Of a stretch of 64,000 bases of DNA, positions 21,450-31,786 are shown in pieces; position 1 is the stretch's first letter; each line of letters starts with the position of its first letter. The DNA comes from Fragilariopsis cylindrus CCMP1102. Taxonomy: Eukaryota; Bacillariophyta; Bacillariophyceae; Bacillariales; Bacillariaceae. The translations under genes were made by a program, and so were the position numbers. A model generated the notes under the pieces. It was not told the DNA's origin. It searched no databases and worked only from the letters and a program-made list of their open reading frames with translations. The stretch spans positions 620,001 to 684,000 of the forward strand of contig FMBT01000294.1 in NCBI GenBank assembly GCA_900095095.1, written 5' to 3'.

Positions 21450-22670
21450 ATGGCGCCGATGTTTAGCATACAAGTAACCTCCATCTTTCTCATTATTACT
21501 GTATTCTACTGGTTGGATCATGTGAAAGGTTTCACGGTCTCAGGAACAATTAGGACTGTGATAGACAGTGGTAGATATTTTTCGTGTCAGATACTAGTAA
21601 GGCCAACAACCTACCTGGGTGAAAAACCAAGCTGGTTAGATAATGCCATGGAAGGTATTGATAAAGGAGGAGAAGATACAAATAGTAATAAAAACGAAAT
21701 CCAAGATCTCCAACCGGGCATTGCTGGATTCGCAGTTGATCCTGATCTTGGTTGTGTATCAATATTGGTTGGGGGAAATGACGACGATCAAGACAAAGAC
21801 GACAATGACAACAACAAGCAACAACAACGTGGACAGTATTGGGTACCAGTCGTCGTTTCTCCTGTCGATAAGGATCGAATCAAATCTCCAGAAGCCTTGA
21901 CGTGCGTACAATTGGCTGGAGGACTGGATTTAGGTACGGCAATCTTACCTCCAGATTCACTAGCGAAATTAGTAGTAGATCATAAAATTGATGAGCACGA
22001 TGGAAGTGACGAAGCCATTGAACGATACACTGTGAATAGCCTACGTTCAAGAATATCTTTGTCGAAAGTCACGATGATTCCCAATCCTGACTCCAATGAT
22101 GAAAGTAATGATCTTTCGATAAAGAAAAAAAAAAATATCGATGAGGAGGAACAAAATGTCCCGACGACACCTGAACGAGAACAATCAATCCAGGATACTT
22201 TTCCGAAGGTAGAAAAAGCGGTGAAAAGTTTACCTGGATTAGAAGAGAGTACAACAGATAGTGTACTGAAAGCGATGCGATGCTATTCTGATTCTAAGGG
22301 TATGATAGATCGAAAAGCCTTTTCTTCTATTCTAGACGCATTGCGAATATCGAACACTCCGTCGTTGACTTCACCGTCACCGATATTTCAATTAGAAGTA
22401 TCAATTATCGACGAGGATGGTATTTCACAAGTGGTCGTTAATACTACAAACGCAATGATCGGACTAGGTTTGGCAATGCGATATAAAGTAATTGTACAAG
22501 TCGAAGAGAAAGATAATCACAAACAAGGAGAGAAAGGAGTGGATGCATTATTGGAAAGATTTCCTGCTTTTCGACCGATACAAGAACTCAACGAGGATTC
22601 AAAAATTATGGATGGATTCATACCCAGTATGTACGGAAAGGCTCGATTAGACAATGATATGAAAGAATAA
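21450..22670 (+). CDS. hypothetical protein with plastid-type presequence
   Basis: I take the ATG at 21450 (406 residues), because the protein then opens with a clean signal peptide (FSIQVTSIFLIITVFYWL) ending in VKGF, a Phe-type plastid import motif. An in-frame ATG at 21294 would add 52 residues ahead of it. The mature part has the segments DLQPGIAGFAVDPDLGCVSI, YWVPVVVSP and CVQLAGGLDLGTAILPPDSL. A Lys- and Glu-rich linker follows, then a C-terminal part with QLEVSIIDEDGISQVVVNTT. The family is unknown to me and may be restricted to diatoms. Asp and Asn runs interrupt the first domain. It ends 395 bases from the convergent cyclophilin-like gene. Confidence 0.65.
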   Translation: MAPMFSIQVTSIFLIITVFYWLDHVKGFTVSGTIRTVIDSGRYFSCQILVRPTTYLGEKPSWLDNAMEGIDKGGEDTNSNKNEIQDLQPGIAGFAVDPDLGCVSILVGGNDDDQDKDDNDNNKQQQRGQYWVPVVVSPVDKDRIKSPEALTCVQLAGGLDLGTAILPPDSLAKLVVDHKIDEHDGSDEAIERYTVNSLRSRISLSKVTMIPNPDSNDESNDLSIKKKKNIDEEEQNVPTTPEREQSIQDTFPKVEKAVKSLPGLEESTTDSVLKAMRCYSDSKGMIDRKAFSSILDALRISNTPSLTSPSPIFQLEVSIIDEDGISQVVVNTTNAMIGLGLAMRYKVIVQVEEKDNHKQGEKGVDALLERFPAFRPIQELNEDSKIMDGFIPSMYGKARLDNDMKE

Positions 22671-23065
22671 GAAATTTTTTACCTGACCATTCTGCTTTGA
22701 CTTTCGGTGCTATAAGCAAGCAACACATAAAATGACGTATTATTAGTTTCTTTCTTTCGCCAAAAGTAATAGTTTGTTCCCTGACTTTAATAATAATTTA
22801 CCTGTGCATTGTGCTTTCTACATGTTATGTACAGTACAATTAACCTGGTAGGAAATATCTTCTCCAATATTCAAATAGTTTGAATCCATGAGTGTTATAA
22901 AAAATAGCGAATTAAAAATTTATATTACTTAATAGCAGTGAGCAGGAGTAATATAAGAGATACTGTATAATGAATACTAGATTAGCTTGACTTCACTTTT
23001 GTGTGAGGTGCAATACAGTGCACTCTGCTCGTGCAAGTATTAATCCCATCAACATCGTCGTATTA
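22671..23065. other. convergent 3' spacer
   Basis: AT-rich, 395 bases between two stop codons. Nothing else was recognised. Confidence 0.5.
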
Positions 23066-24235
23066 TTAGCTTTCAGCAGTTTCAGTGTTAGTTTCAGCAG
23101 ATTCAGTTTCAGGCTCAGATTTGACTTTTCGAACATCAAGACCAGACAAAACTACCTTTTGTAGGGGAGGTCCTGACTTTTGTCCTGGAATAACACCTCG
23201 AAATCCTTTTTTTACTGGAAGAGAAGCTACTCTAGCTAGGTTTGCCATTGATTGTTCATCCAATACTTGACCGATAACTCTACGACCTTCTTTATCCATC
23301 GCAGGAATAGCCTTGGCTGTAATTTGAAAGGAAGATTCAAAACATGCATCGTCAGATTCATACCCCGTCCCACCGTAACCAACTCCTTTCCCTGGTATAG
23401 AAATAAGGCCGGCAACATCATGCTTTCTCAGAACAGGAACACCGTTAAGAGCTTTTGGGCGTGGTTGTGGACGGAAATTTTCACCTGCCTTTGACAGTCG
23501 CTTACTACGAGCGTACACGTTTGATTGGAGTGGAATTCCAAAATCCATTAGTTCACCTGGTACAATCTGGCTTAATATCCCTCCTCGTGACAAACTAACA
23601 GGCATTGCTTCAATACCCACTCCATTTTCAAACATTAATTTGCTGGTCGTTGTTATGCCGCTAGGACTAACAAGTTCTAGAAATTCCTTTACACTATCAG
23701 CTATGCCATCATTACCGTACAATCCCATTCGGATGGTACAATCTTCGTCAGATCGACCAATCGCAAGAGACATTTCGACGATATGAGTAATGGGACATCC
23801 CAGAGTATCTGGTACATTTTCTCCAATGAGTGGTGCATCTCTTAATTTTCCATCACTACCACAATTCGGATCTGATGCATCACATCTATCTTTCGCCCCC
23901 CAGGACCATCCTACGGCACCATCTAGATCAAGTTTTTCTAGACAGTTACCAGCAGCACGACACTTCTCTTCTGCTACACCTACAGCTCTGGTAGCATGAG
24001 CTTGTTCAGGGAGGAGAAGAACGGACGCTGCTGTCGTGGTTGTTAAGATAATTTCCTTCACAAAACCTCTTCTGCTCCCACTCGTTCGCATATTTTGGTT
24101 TCCATCTTGGATACTTAAGGCAGAGGATTCTCGAACATGATCGAGAAGAAAAATCACCGCCAATGCGAGTCCAATTGCTTTCATTATCATCGTCATCTTC
24201 AATGTCCGTATGATTTTTTTTAATGTGATGGGCAT
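23066..24235 (-). CDS. thylakoid-lumen cyclophilin-like protein
   Basis: 389 residues from the ATG at 24235; a longer open frame lacks an ATG. Targeting looks bipartite or tripartite. A hydrophobic signal segment (IGLALAVIFLLDHV) comes first. Then SRRGFVKEIIL with twin Arg is followed by a hydrophobic stretch and EQAHA, the layout of a Tat-type thylakoid transfer signal with A-x-A cleavage. The mature part resembles lumenal cyclophilins: IRMGLYGNDGIADSVKEFLE is like the strand and helix that open the fold. GLISIPGKGVGYGGTGYESD and FQITAKAIPAMDKEGRRVIG are like its centre and end. The usual catalytic Arg-Phe-His set is not evident, so the isomerase may be inactive. Plant lumenal relatives help assemble photosystems. 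The tail repeats Glu, Thr and Ser. Confidence 0.75.
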   Translation of the reverse strand: MPITLKKIIRTLKMTMIMKAIGLALAVIFLLDHVRESSALSIQDGNQNMRTSGSRRGFVKEIILTTTTAASVLLLPEQAHATRAVGVAEEKCRAAGNCLEKLDLDGAVGWSWGAKDRCDASDPNCGSDGKLRDAPLIGENVPDTLGCPITHIVEMSLAIGRSDEDCTIRMGLYGNDGIADSVKEFLELVSPSGITTTSKLMFENGVGIEAMPVSLSRGGILSQIVPGELMDFGIPLQSNVYARSKRLSKAGENFRPQPRPKALNGVPVLRKHDVAGLISIPGKGVGYGGTGYESDDACFESSFQITAKAIPAMDKEGRRVIGQVLDEQSMANLARVASLPVKKGFRGVIPGQKSGPPLQKVVLSGLDVRKVKSEPETESAETNTETAES

Positions 24236-24368
24236 GAGCCGGCGTTTCAATGATGAATGATGAAGCGAGAGATCGGATAAAAATAATTAATTACTGTCGC
24301 AAAGTATGCCATTGGCACCTTGTAGGCACGCTTGATGGTGTGGTTGTAGAGCAAAAAGTATAAAGAGT

Positions 24369-24447
24369 GACTTCGAGGGGATTCGAACCCCCGCCAATTA
24401 AGACAACGGCCTTAACGTTGCGCCTTAGACCGCTCGGCCACAAAGTC
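24369..24447 (-). tRNA. tRNA-Leu (anticodon AAG)
   Basis: On the minus strand the acceptor arms GACTTTG and CGAAGTC pair. The anticodon stem CAACG/CGTTG encloses the loop TTAAGGC with anticodon AAG. A long variable arm and a T arm with TTCGAAT follow. It is a class II tRNA without an intron. Confidence 0.93.
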
Positions 24448-25768
24448 AGTTCCTATAAATAGCATATTTATAATTAATATTGTGTAAATTATACAAAACT
24501 ACATTCCCATTGTCAATCTAATTCACCTCTCTCTCTCTCTCTCTCCCTTGATTTTGTTACCGACTCACTCACTCAACACATGGCTAACTATATATCAATC
24601 TGTTTTTATCTTTGTTTTCCTTTGCTCTGATTCGATTTAATATGTTGATTGATTGGATTTTGTGTGTGTCTGCGTGTTTTGTAAAGATTATGTTTTTGAT
24701 ATAGTAGTGTGTCTTGTTGTTTTTGAAGGTATATATTTGCATATGATGAGTGCTAGAGTAGAGTGGAGTAACCCGACGAGAACGTATTTTTTCCATTTTC
24801 CATCATTATGAACATACCGTTGGCGTTATTGATTATAGAGTAGTAGTATTGGAATTAGAAATCAAATTGACTAAGTCATAGTAAATTGATCACAGAACCC
24901 GTACTGGTCTAACCAGCATTAACTAGCTGCTGATGCTGGTCTTGCAAAAACACCATATCACGATACATTACACCAATTGGGCAGCCGTTCAAATACATCC
25001 CTTTGTTGTTCTCTTTTAAAGTGAAGATAGAAACTTGTTGAAGCAGTATTATGGCAACTATAGTTGCTCATTTAGAGCGTACCAGTAGGAGATCACCTCA
25101 CTAGATTCATGATTCAAATCCGGGTGAATTAAGTAAATATGTTATTTTGATCAATCTAATTAATTAGAAACATTCTTTGGAGTAAATCTTGTTAATTTTT
25201 TGTCCATGGACTATCTAAGTTACTGTTTGATCTTGGATATATTTAAAGAGATCAAAAATAAAGTTGGATGATAGTGAATTTCTATGTTTTACCTACTACT
25301 GGATGGGTACTGTTTTCAAATTACATACATTTTACTGTTTTAGACTTCTACATTGTTACATCATTACTCGATCTATTGTACAACTTTATACTGGTAGTAG
25401 ACAAAGAATTCATATATATAATATAATAACTAACTCACACCATTAGTTGGCCCACCAACAGTTATATTTAATAGAAAGCTTGCTGTCAGCTGTGATAGTA
25501 ATTCATTGTTATTAGAGGGGATGCAAGCAGATGTATATAGGGACTCAACAACAACAAATATTCTCCAGCCAATTTGCACAGAACATATTGAGTCCTGTTG
25601 AGTCTAGCAAAACAAGAATGTGATGTTATATAATAATAGTTGATTTTAACTAGTTTATTATTGATACGATGATTTAATGGTTTTACTAGAATAAAGCATG
25701 TTTTAGTTTTATTTCGGGTCCACAATCCGGCTCACGCGCACAGAACAAGCTGATTCTCTGTTTAAATT

Positions 25769-25979
25769 TCAAAAGATACGACTAGTAATTCTCGAATCAC
25801 GAATGAATCGCAAGCTGGAATGGAATATCATCAAACAAATCAATATGCATTTATGCACAAAAACAAGTCAAAAACGTCAAAAGATACTACTAGTAATTCT
25901 CGAATCACGAATCGCAAGCTGGAATGGAATCATCAAACAAATCAATATGCATTTATGCACAAAAACAAGTCAAAAACGA
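25769..25979. repeat. tandem duplication of about 105 bp
   Basis: The block starting TCAAAAGATAC at 25769 is repeated from 25877, with two small gaps in the second copy. Both copies share GCAAGCTGGAATGGAAT and CAAATCAATATGCATTTATG. Confidence 0.88.
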
Positions 25980-26219
25980 ATGGACGATGAAGTAGAAAGA
26001 AGACGATGACATCGAAAAGGCTATCGATGTCGATCGATAGAAATGGAAATAAAATGGTGATCACAAAAGGGAGAGGGAAGAAGATATGGATAGTCGAATC
26101 TGAAAGAATGTGTGTGCAGAATATCAAAAATTTCAAAACAATTATTTGTGTGAAGGGGAAGGGGAAGAATTTGTCGGTTCAAGGAAGGATTGTGAGAGGG
26201 GTATGCCTGCGTGTGAGAC

Positions 26220-26341
26220 ACTGTCGTTATATTTTTGCTCAATAAAACCTGATCATTTTTACTTTTTTCCGTTTCTTGATTCTGTCGTTATATTTATGTC
26301 AATAAAACCTGATCATTTTTATCTTTCTCCGTTTCTGGATC
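26220..26341. repeat. tandem duplication of 62 bp
   Basis: CTGTCGTTATATTT followed by TCAATAAAACCTGATCATTT occurs twice, about 62 bases apart, with a few differences. Confidence 0.85.
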
Positions 26342-26399
26342 GCTGATTTATATTCTGAGCCTTTACCCAGCGGTAAACACCTTTTTTGCTCAGCACAGA

Positions 26400-26429
26400 A
26401 CTCAGCGTTACTCACAGATAACGCTGAGT
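26400..26429. repeat. perfect 11-bp inverted repeat (hairpin)
   Basis: ACTCAGCGTTA at 26400-26410 and TAACGCTGAGT at 26419-26429 are exact reverse complements around an 8-base loop. Further ACTCAGCGTT and ACTCAG copies follow. It lies 130 bases upstream of the next gene. Confidence 0.85.
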
Positions 26430-26558
26430 AACTCAGCGTTCACTACTCAGAATGCTACTCAGCATTGCTCCCCTTCATAAATTTCATTTTCAGAATTTTA
26501 AAAGAATACAAATTTATACCACATTATACACACGACGAAGCAAATACAATATTTGACA

Positions 26559-27923
26559 ATGACAACGCACCACTCATCAACACATTCACGATGGACACAG
26601 TTGAAACAGAAGCAGGAACGGGAACGGCTGGATTTGCAACACAAGCACGAAATGGAAACGGAAATGGAAATCGAGAAAAACAACAATGAAACAAACACAG
26701 CACCGGCAACTAAGATCGCTTCGATCCCACTATATTCATCTCCAACAAACACAGCACCGGCAACTAAGGTTGCTGCGATCCCACTATGTTCATCTTCAGC
26801 TAGGTTAGCCACAAAACCAGCTATTGCCAAGAAACGAACAGCCAAAAAAGTTATCAAGTCTAGAGCATCTTACCGCAAAAATGTTACGGGTGGATCATCT
26901 AGGCTTTCGACACCTAGTCCTTCGACACAAGGAAATTTAAAGCTAAGGGGAATACGTGGGTCTTTGGAACGAGCATTGGTAAATACTAAGGATCGACTCA
27001 AATACGCGACATGCCCAGCAAAGATTTCTAAAGAAAAGATCATTTTGGCGGATCAGACCATGAAATTACGCCAGCAGGAAGCCGAAGATTTCTTGAATCA
27101 GCATGAAAAATCCTTGTTGGCGGATCAGGCCGCGAGATTACGCCACGAAAAAAACTTGATGCTGCAAGAAAGACTCAATTTTGCGGAGCAAGCCGTGAAA
27201 TTAGGTCAGGAAGCAGCCAAAGAATCCTTGATGCAGAATGAATATTCCATCAATGCGTTATCAGTCCTAAGTGAGGAGCAAAAAAGGTGTCATTCTACGG
27301 CATCTACGGCGATTCAAAGTTTTCGCACGGCGATTCAAAGTGCTCATTCTACGGCATCTATGGCGATTCAATCGAGTAGGATGCTCCACATTTCCGTTGA
27401 TAAACTATCTGATAATTTAATGGCACAGAGTCAGGATCGTATGAACATGATTAGACTACATGTTAAACGTTTTTCGGAGAGCGGTAGAAAGAAGAATAAG
27501 AAAAACAGTCCGTTTGAACTATTTTTGACGGGTCCATCTAATGTTCAGGTTCAATCAACGGCCCGATTGTCTGAGACTTTTGATTTCCATTCCGAAAGTT
27601 CTGATCAATCCAGTGATAATGGTGAGGAGGAGGAGAACAACGAGAACATTGAACGTAACTGGAATATCGAGCAACTGTCAAAATTATCAGAACCTTCGGA
27701 CATGGGTCCAACTTTGGGAGAATGCATCGCACGATCCAAGTCGACGAGTTTAGGCTTCGACCCAAATTCGACATCAAGCAGTTCGTCACATTCCGCAGCA
27801 TTCTCAGATGATGCGTCTCTAAATCCTCGACGTTTACGTTACAAAAACGATTCTTCCGATAATGAGGAGGAAGAGGAGAATGATCCTAACGAATTTCAGA
27901 ATTCGACCGGCGGATCGCGATAA
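26559..27923 (+). CDS. hypothetical coiled-coil protein
   Basis: 454 residues from the first ATG. I recognise no family. The start is rich in His, Gln, Glu and Lys (KQKQERERLDLQHKHEMETE). Two near copies of TNTAPATK-x-A-x-IPL follow (residues 47-80), a small internal duplication. Residues 140-230 hold about three copies of a helical unit of the type LADQTMKLRQQEAEDFLNQ, likely a coiled coil. HSTAST and TAIQS motifs repeat around 245-275. The C-terminal third is Ser, Glu and Asn rich and acidic. There is no membrane segment or signal. A structural or nuclear role is possible but not shown. Confidence 0.6.
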   Translation: MTTHHSSTHSRWTQLKQKQERERLDLQHKHEMETEMEIEKNNNETNTAPATKIASIPLYSSPTNTAPATKVAAIPLCSSSARLATKPAIAKKRTAKKVIKSRASYRKNVTGGSSRLSTPSPSTQGNLKLRGIRGSLERALVNTKDRLKYATCPAKISKEKIILADQTMKLRQQEAEDFLNQHEKSLLADQAARLRHEKNLMLQERLNFAEQAVKLGQEAAKESLMQNEYSINALSVLSEEQKRCHSTASTAIQSFRTAIQSAHSTASMAIQSSRMLHISVDKLSDNLMAQSQDRMNMIRLHVKRFSESGRKKNKKNSPFELFLTGPSNVQVQSTARLSETFDFHSESSDQSSDNGEEEENNENIERNWNIEQLSKLSEPSDMGPTLGECIARSKSTSLGFDPNSTSSSSSHSAAFSDDASLNPRRLRYKNDSSDNEEEEENDPNEFQNSTGGSR

Positions 27924-28717
27924 TTTCCAAATAACAGATACGGTACGACATATACATACAATAATTTATTTCACGAGACGCCAAAAACAGCACGCATTGC
28001 AGTGATTGCTGTATATGGGCGTAATTACCAGATGTTGTATGGTATTGTACGGTATGGATTCACAAACTAACAGAGGATTCACAATTATTGTAATGATACG
28101 ATATTCGTTTATTATAATTAGATTTGATATTTGATTCGATTCGATTCGATTCGATTTGATTTGATTTGATTTGATTTGATTTGATTCAATTCGATTCGAT
28201 TCGATTCGATTCGATTCACGTAAATAAAATAATGGTATTATTCAATTTGTATTTGTATTTGAAATTGTAATTGTAATTGTAGTAACTGTATTACATACAA
28301 AAGCATTCATTGTACTTCGAATAAGACAAAATCAATGAACAATGATGTAGTTGTAAATACATATTATAACCAACATTCTACTAGTACTTCGAAATCACAT
28401 TCGAAGTGACGGATATCTATTAGTTTAGGATATTACTGTTTAGAGAACTGTATTCGGTTTTATTATCATTAACTTAGTACTCAATTCAATAATTAAAGTC
28501 ACAGTATACTATTTATTTTATCTTCTTCACGACGAAAAATAAGAATAAGCTCGCCCTATTGTGTGCTGATTTCTTTTGTTCATTATTGATGCCAACTTAT
28601 ATATAGTCAACGCGTTGGGAGATCACTTTTTTCATTCCAAGAAAGTCACGAAAAAAGAAATCAAACACTAAATGACTATAAAAACCTATCGGTGCACGTA
28701 GCCTCTAGTGGCAATAG
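27924..28717. other. spacer with pentanucleotide microsatellite
   Basis: A GATTC/GATTT tract fills about 28133-28217. The rest is AT-rich 3' flank of two convergent genes with no recognised feature. Confidence 0.6.
28133..28217. repeat. (GATTC/GATTT)n microsatellite
   Basis: About 17 five-base units. The middle block is GATTT and both flanks are GATTC, so the tract is symmetric in composition. Confidence 0.92.
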
Positions 28718-29836
28718 CTAGTCATATTCTCCAAAATAGGAATCAACTACGTCTCCATACATCGACCCATTTTCAAGTAGACCATGATGACTACAATCTG
28801 GTAAAGTTTTTTCTCGGACTGATCGGGAGTGGAATAACGCTTTCCAATCTTTCGAACAACATTCCGTCACAACATCATATTCGCCCCTAAGTATTAATGC
28901 GCTTGGCATGAATTTACTTTCATCTTTCGGTTCAACCGGCTTGGCACGATAATCAGAAATCGCAGTCGTTCCACTCCATATTGTACCCACATTATCGTAA
29001 GAATCCTGGAGGGGTTGAGGTATTTCTGGAGTCCGACAAAGGTGGGTTTCCCGAAAAAGATCAGGACCAGGTAAGGCTTCAATCATTGCAGCCCAATCGT
29101 CTTCCATTCGTTGGATATTAGTCGGAGCCGACGAAAGGATGACCGACAAGCATCCTTCGTCTTCGCCTCTTCCTCCTCTATTATTATAATCGTCGTTGTT
29201 GCCGCCCTTTTCTGTATATCGTTTCAAAAATTCATATGCTAAAATTCCACCATATGATTGACCGTACAGATGGAAACGACGAATATTTAATCGTTCCAAT
29301 AAGTTCTGTAGATCATCCACAGCTTGATCGATGGAATAATATTCGATATTGGTCGGTTGATCTGATTTTCCACACCCTAATTGATCATAGAATAAAATTG
29401 AACGATACGGAATATGTTTCGCCAAAGGAAAGCAATAATTACTAGGAAGTGATGGCCCTCCATGTAATACCACGATCGGAGCTGCCTGTCGCGATGACAA
29501 TGACATGGGTCGAACCAGATTGTACGAAATATTAAATTCTTCGGACTGATCTTTTCCTCGTGTCACCGACACGGTTCCTTCTTTGACCGGAATTGTACCA
29601 AAATCATTCGATTGCTCCAGAGTCGACGACGATGACCAAAGACTTGACGACGATATCAATGTCAAATACAATGATTTGGAATTTGTATCATGATGACGAT
29701 GGCGACAAGAAGGATATTCAATTACTGTTGATGGGGCAATCGTAAATCCATTCGTGACTTCGAATGCGAATAACGCCAAACAGCAAATAAGTGACAATAC
29801 CCGTAGTGCTTGCGGTTTGCGGAGGAACATCATCAT
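28718..29836 (-). CDS. proline iminopeptidase-like alpha/beta hydrolase (S33)
   Basis: Single-exon protein of 372 residues. Family S33 enzymes remove N-terminal proline or hydrolyse similar substrates. The oxyanion motif HGGP is at 125-128. DQLGCGKSDQP follows near 151. The nucleophile elbow GQSYGG is at 192-197 with Ser194. The likely acid is Asp321 in RGEYDVV and the likely base a His of CSHHGLLEN near 349. All triad parts are in the expected order. The first 31 residues form a signal peptide (VLSLICCLALFAF) ending in VTNGF, which suits import to the plastid or secretion. The cap region holds an Asn- and Gly-rich insert near 208-225. It converges on the coiled-coil gene and diverges from the GST-like gene. 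Confidence 0.88.
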   Translation of the reverse strand: MMMFLRKPQALRVLSLICCLALFAFEVTNGFTIAPSTVIEYPSCRHRHHDTNSKSLYLTLISSSSLWSSSSTLEQSNDFGTIPVKEGTVSVTRGKDQSEEFNISYNLVRPMSLSSRQAAPIVVLHGGPSLPSNYCFPLAKHIPYRSILFYDQLGCGKSDQPTNIEYYSIDQAVDDLQNLLERLNIRRFHLYGQSYGGILAYEFLKRYTEKGGNNDDYNNRGGRGEDEGCLSVILSSAPTNIQRMEDDWAAMIEALPGPDLFRETHLCRTPEIPQPLQDSYDNVGTIWSGTTAISDYRAKPVEPKDESKFMPSALILRGEYDVVTECCSKDWKALFHSRSVREKTLPDCSHHGLLENGSMYGDVVDSYFGEYD

Positions 29837-30275
29837 CGTCGTTGTCGTGCTTGTGGAAGATATTCGAATTTGCTAATACGTCGTACAGTAGTATCATACC
29901 ATTTTCTTTTTCTCTGTCATGCATGAATTGTTTATTATTATTTGACTTAGATATAAGATATTACAATCCCGTGATCTCAGTCACGTTACAACATTAAATA
30001 AATTCTCTACAATTTGTGCGGTCTCAGGTCGTAATAAATATTCTTAGATTTTGCTGGTACCGCATCTAATCGATTAATAACGGTCCTGGATCGATCGAGC
30101 TGAATACCTCGACGTACAAAACAGGCACAACAGGCACAATAGTGAACAGTAGTGGAACTCAAAACCTCTCAGATCCCAGTCATTTAATCCAATTCATTCG
30201 CTATTCTCAGACTTCTTCCGAAGCCTTCGTACAGGAAAGATCACACCAGACTACAGTATAAAAAATATTGCAAGA
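29837..30275. promoter_or_regulatory. divergent spacer
   Basis: About 440 bases between the hydrolase (minus) and the GST-like gene (plus). No named site was recognised. Confidence 0.4.
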
Positions 30276-31151
30276 ATGAGTAAAAGTTTAAGTATCATAA
30301 TCAATTTAAAGAGCGGTCAAGGAATCAACGTTTGCACCCGTGGCGGTGCTCATGCCTTTATCCGATATACTCAAGAGAATCAGCTAGAAGTCACGCATTT
30401 AACGGCTGATACACGTAATGGGGCTCACGTCTCCACAAGAAAAACGGGACAATTCAACTTTTTTTCATCGATCATTGGTGGCAAACTGGCGCCTAGTCAA
30501 GAAGAGTGTCAGGTCCAACTAATTGAGATGAACTTAATAGCTCACGCTCTAGCCGAGAACTGCGACCCAGAAATCTTTGACAGGATTCCTAAATCGGAGA
30601 TTGAATGTTGGATGGATCACGTCATGGAACAGATTACAGAGAGAACTAAAGATGATCGATGTGCACACACTGGTATTCTGTCGGATCGAAGTCATACGTA
30701 CTTATTGCTCAAACAGTGTGTTTGAATGTTCATGCATTCCGTCTCTACTAGTTTAGCCTTTGAAAAGGGCTTTTTTCAAGTTTTAGCCAACTTTATTGCT
30801 TCCCGAAAGACGCCATCGTTACCCTGTACCGAAATTGCTGCAAGAAATGTTGTCATGATTATGAGTGATGTTCTCTATACTGTTTTGTCCAACCAAGAGA
30901 TCTTGTTGACTGTAGAATTGGCTTTCAAAAAGTTGGAATCATCTGGCATGTTGGTCCAATACATTCGTTGTTCGACGACAACACAAGGAAATGTTGGGGT
31001 TCTCGAGGTTCACGATGAGTTGATCAAATTTCCAACTAATAGCGATGATTGTATTACATTGCTGGTGATCGTGTTTGTAATATATAACTTATTATTTAAA
31101 AGCTGCCTCTTCGCTCCCCAAGGTCTTAGAAAGACAGAGAGTCAACAATAG
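30276..31151 (+). pseudogene. GST-C-like gene with an in-frame TGA and a LINE-disrupted 3' end
   Basis: One frame runs 30276-31151 and is broken only by a TGA at 30723-30725. Residues 85-150 (LIEMNLIAHALAE, ECWMDHVMEQI, SHTYLLLKQCV) resemble the all-helical GST C-terminal domain found on aminoacyl-tRNA synthetases and elongation factors; this is a weak match. A 36-base GT-AG segment spanning the TGA (30718-30753) could in principle be removed in frame, but that is very short for an intron. Near 31083 the frame enters an inserted LINE-like copy, and its last 23 codons come from it. Past the insertion the target-site copy restores the host frame, which would have ended at 31804. The gene is therefore either dead or expressed as a shortened protein. 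Confidence 0.5.
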
Positions 31152-31786
31152 ACCTGCCAAATTATTCTACAGTACTAGTTATTACATTGGTTCATCTCCA
31201 AATCTGTCATCAATCTTCTGCGTCTCTACTTCCAGCACAGTTTGTTCTCTACTAGTTGATCTCTTCTTCCCCAATTTATTGTACAGTTTTGATATCAAGT
31301 GATTGACCTTGTGTTTGACTTTCATTATTACTGGTAGTACTCTGCTTGATGATCTCTTCTTTTTTAACCTGATGTACACATTTGTCAATGGGTTACTGGA
31401 ATATTTCTCTGATTTTGCTTGCTGTGGTATTTTCCTTGACACTGTAGTCTTTGCTGGCTTGTTTGCAGTGAAGTGTTTCCATATTGGTTTGCTGTTTTCT
31501 TGTGCTAGTTCTTTCACTCTTTTCATGCTATGGTCTATGACCGGTTTCCATCTAGTGATCCACTTTTTCAGTTGTTGGTTTGTATCGTCTAATTTTGATT
31601 TCAAGGTTTCTTCATATATTTTTATTTCATCTTCTGGCAGTACCATTTCTCTCAGTATACACAGGTGAGTTACTTTCTTGCATAGTGAATCATATTCTGC
31701 CACTATTCTGCCTCCCAATACTGGTGTATTTCTGTCGATGCACCTATCTATCCACATATCCAATATGATTGATCGTGTTTGTAATA
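31066..31786 (-). mobile_element. 5'-truncated LINE-like insertion with 17-bp target-site duplication
   Basis: TGATCGTGTTTGTAATA occurs at 31066-31082 and again at 31770-31786. The 687 bases between are an insertion. A long duplication and a truncated 5' end are signs of target-primed (LINE-type) integration. The element reads on the minus strand and ends in an AT-rich tail, without a pure poly-A. A relative of its last 265 bases lies at 33427-33690 in the opposite orientation. No reverse-transcriptase motif is present in the part kept, so the LINE label rests on the insertion pattern. Confidence 0.65.
31182..31763 (-). pseudogene. C-terminal remnant of a LINE-like ORF
   Basis: An open frame of about 193 codons that starts at the truncation point with no ATG of its own. 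The product is basic, with TPVLGGRIVAEYDSLCKKVT, WITRWKPVIDHSMKRVKEL and a tail KKRSTSREQTVLEVETQK then DDRFGDEP. The tail is repeated, with changes, by the second copy at 33427-33583 (KKRSTSREQTVTEVETQ). Conservation of the reading frame between copies shows it was the coding end of the element. Confidence 0.6.

Larger units (their letters stand above)
24448..26558. other. 2.1-kb gene-poor repeat-bearing region
   Basis: No convincing gene. Short frames here have non-ATG starts and low-complexity products. The stretch holds a CT microsatellite (24529-24547), an inverted repeat ACCAGCAT/ATGCTGGT (24911-24939), two tandem duplications and a long hairpin, each listed apart. It may be an old mobile-element graveyard, but no family can be named. 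Confidence 0.45.

Noticed and set aside
25106-25130. GATTCAAATCC, another B-box-like word
   Set aside because: The flanking bases do not pair as a T arm and no tRNA body is present.
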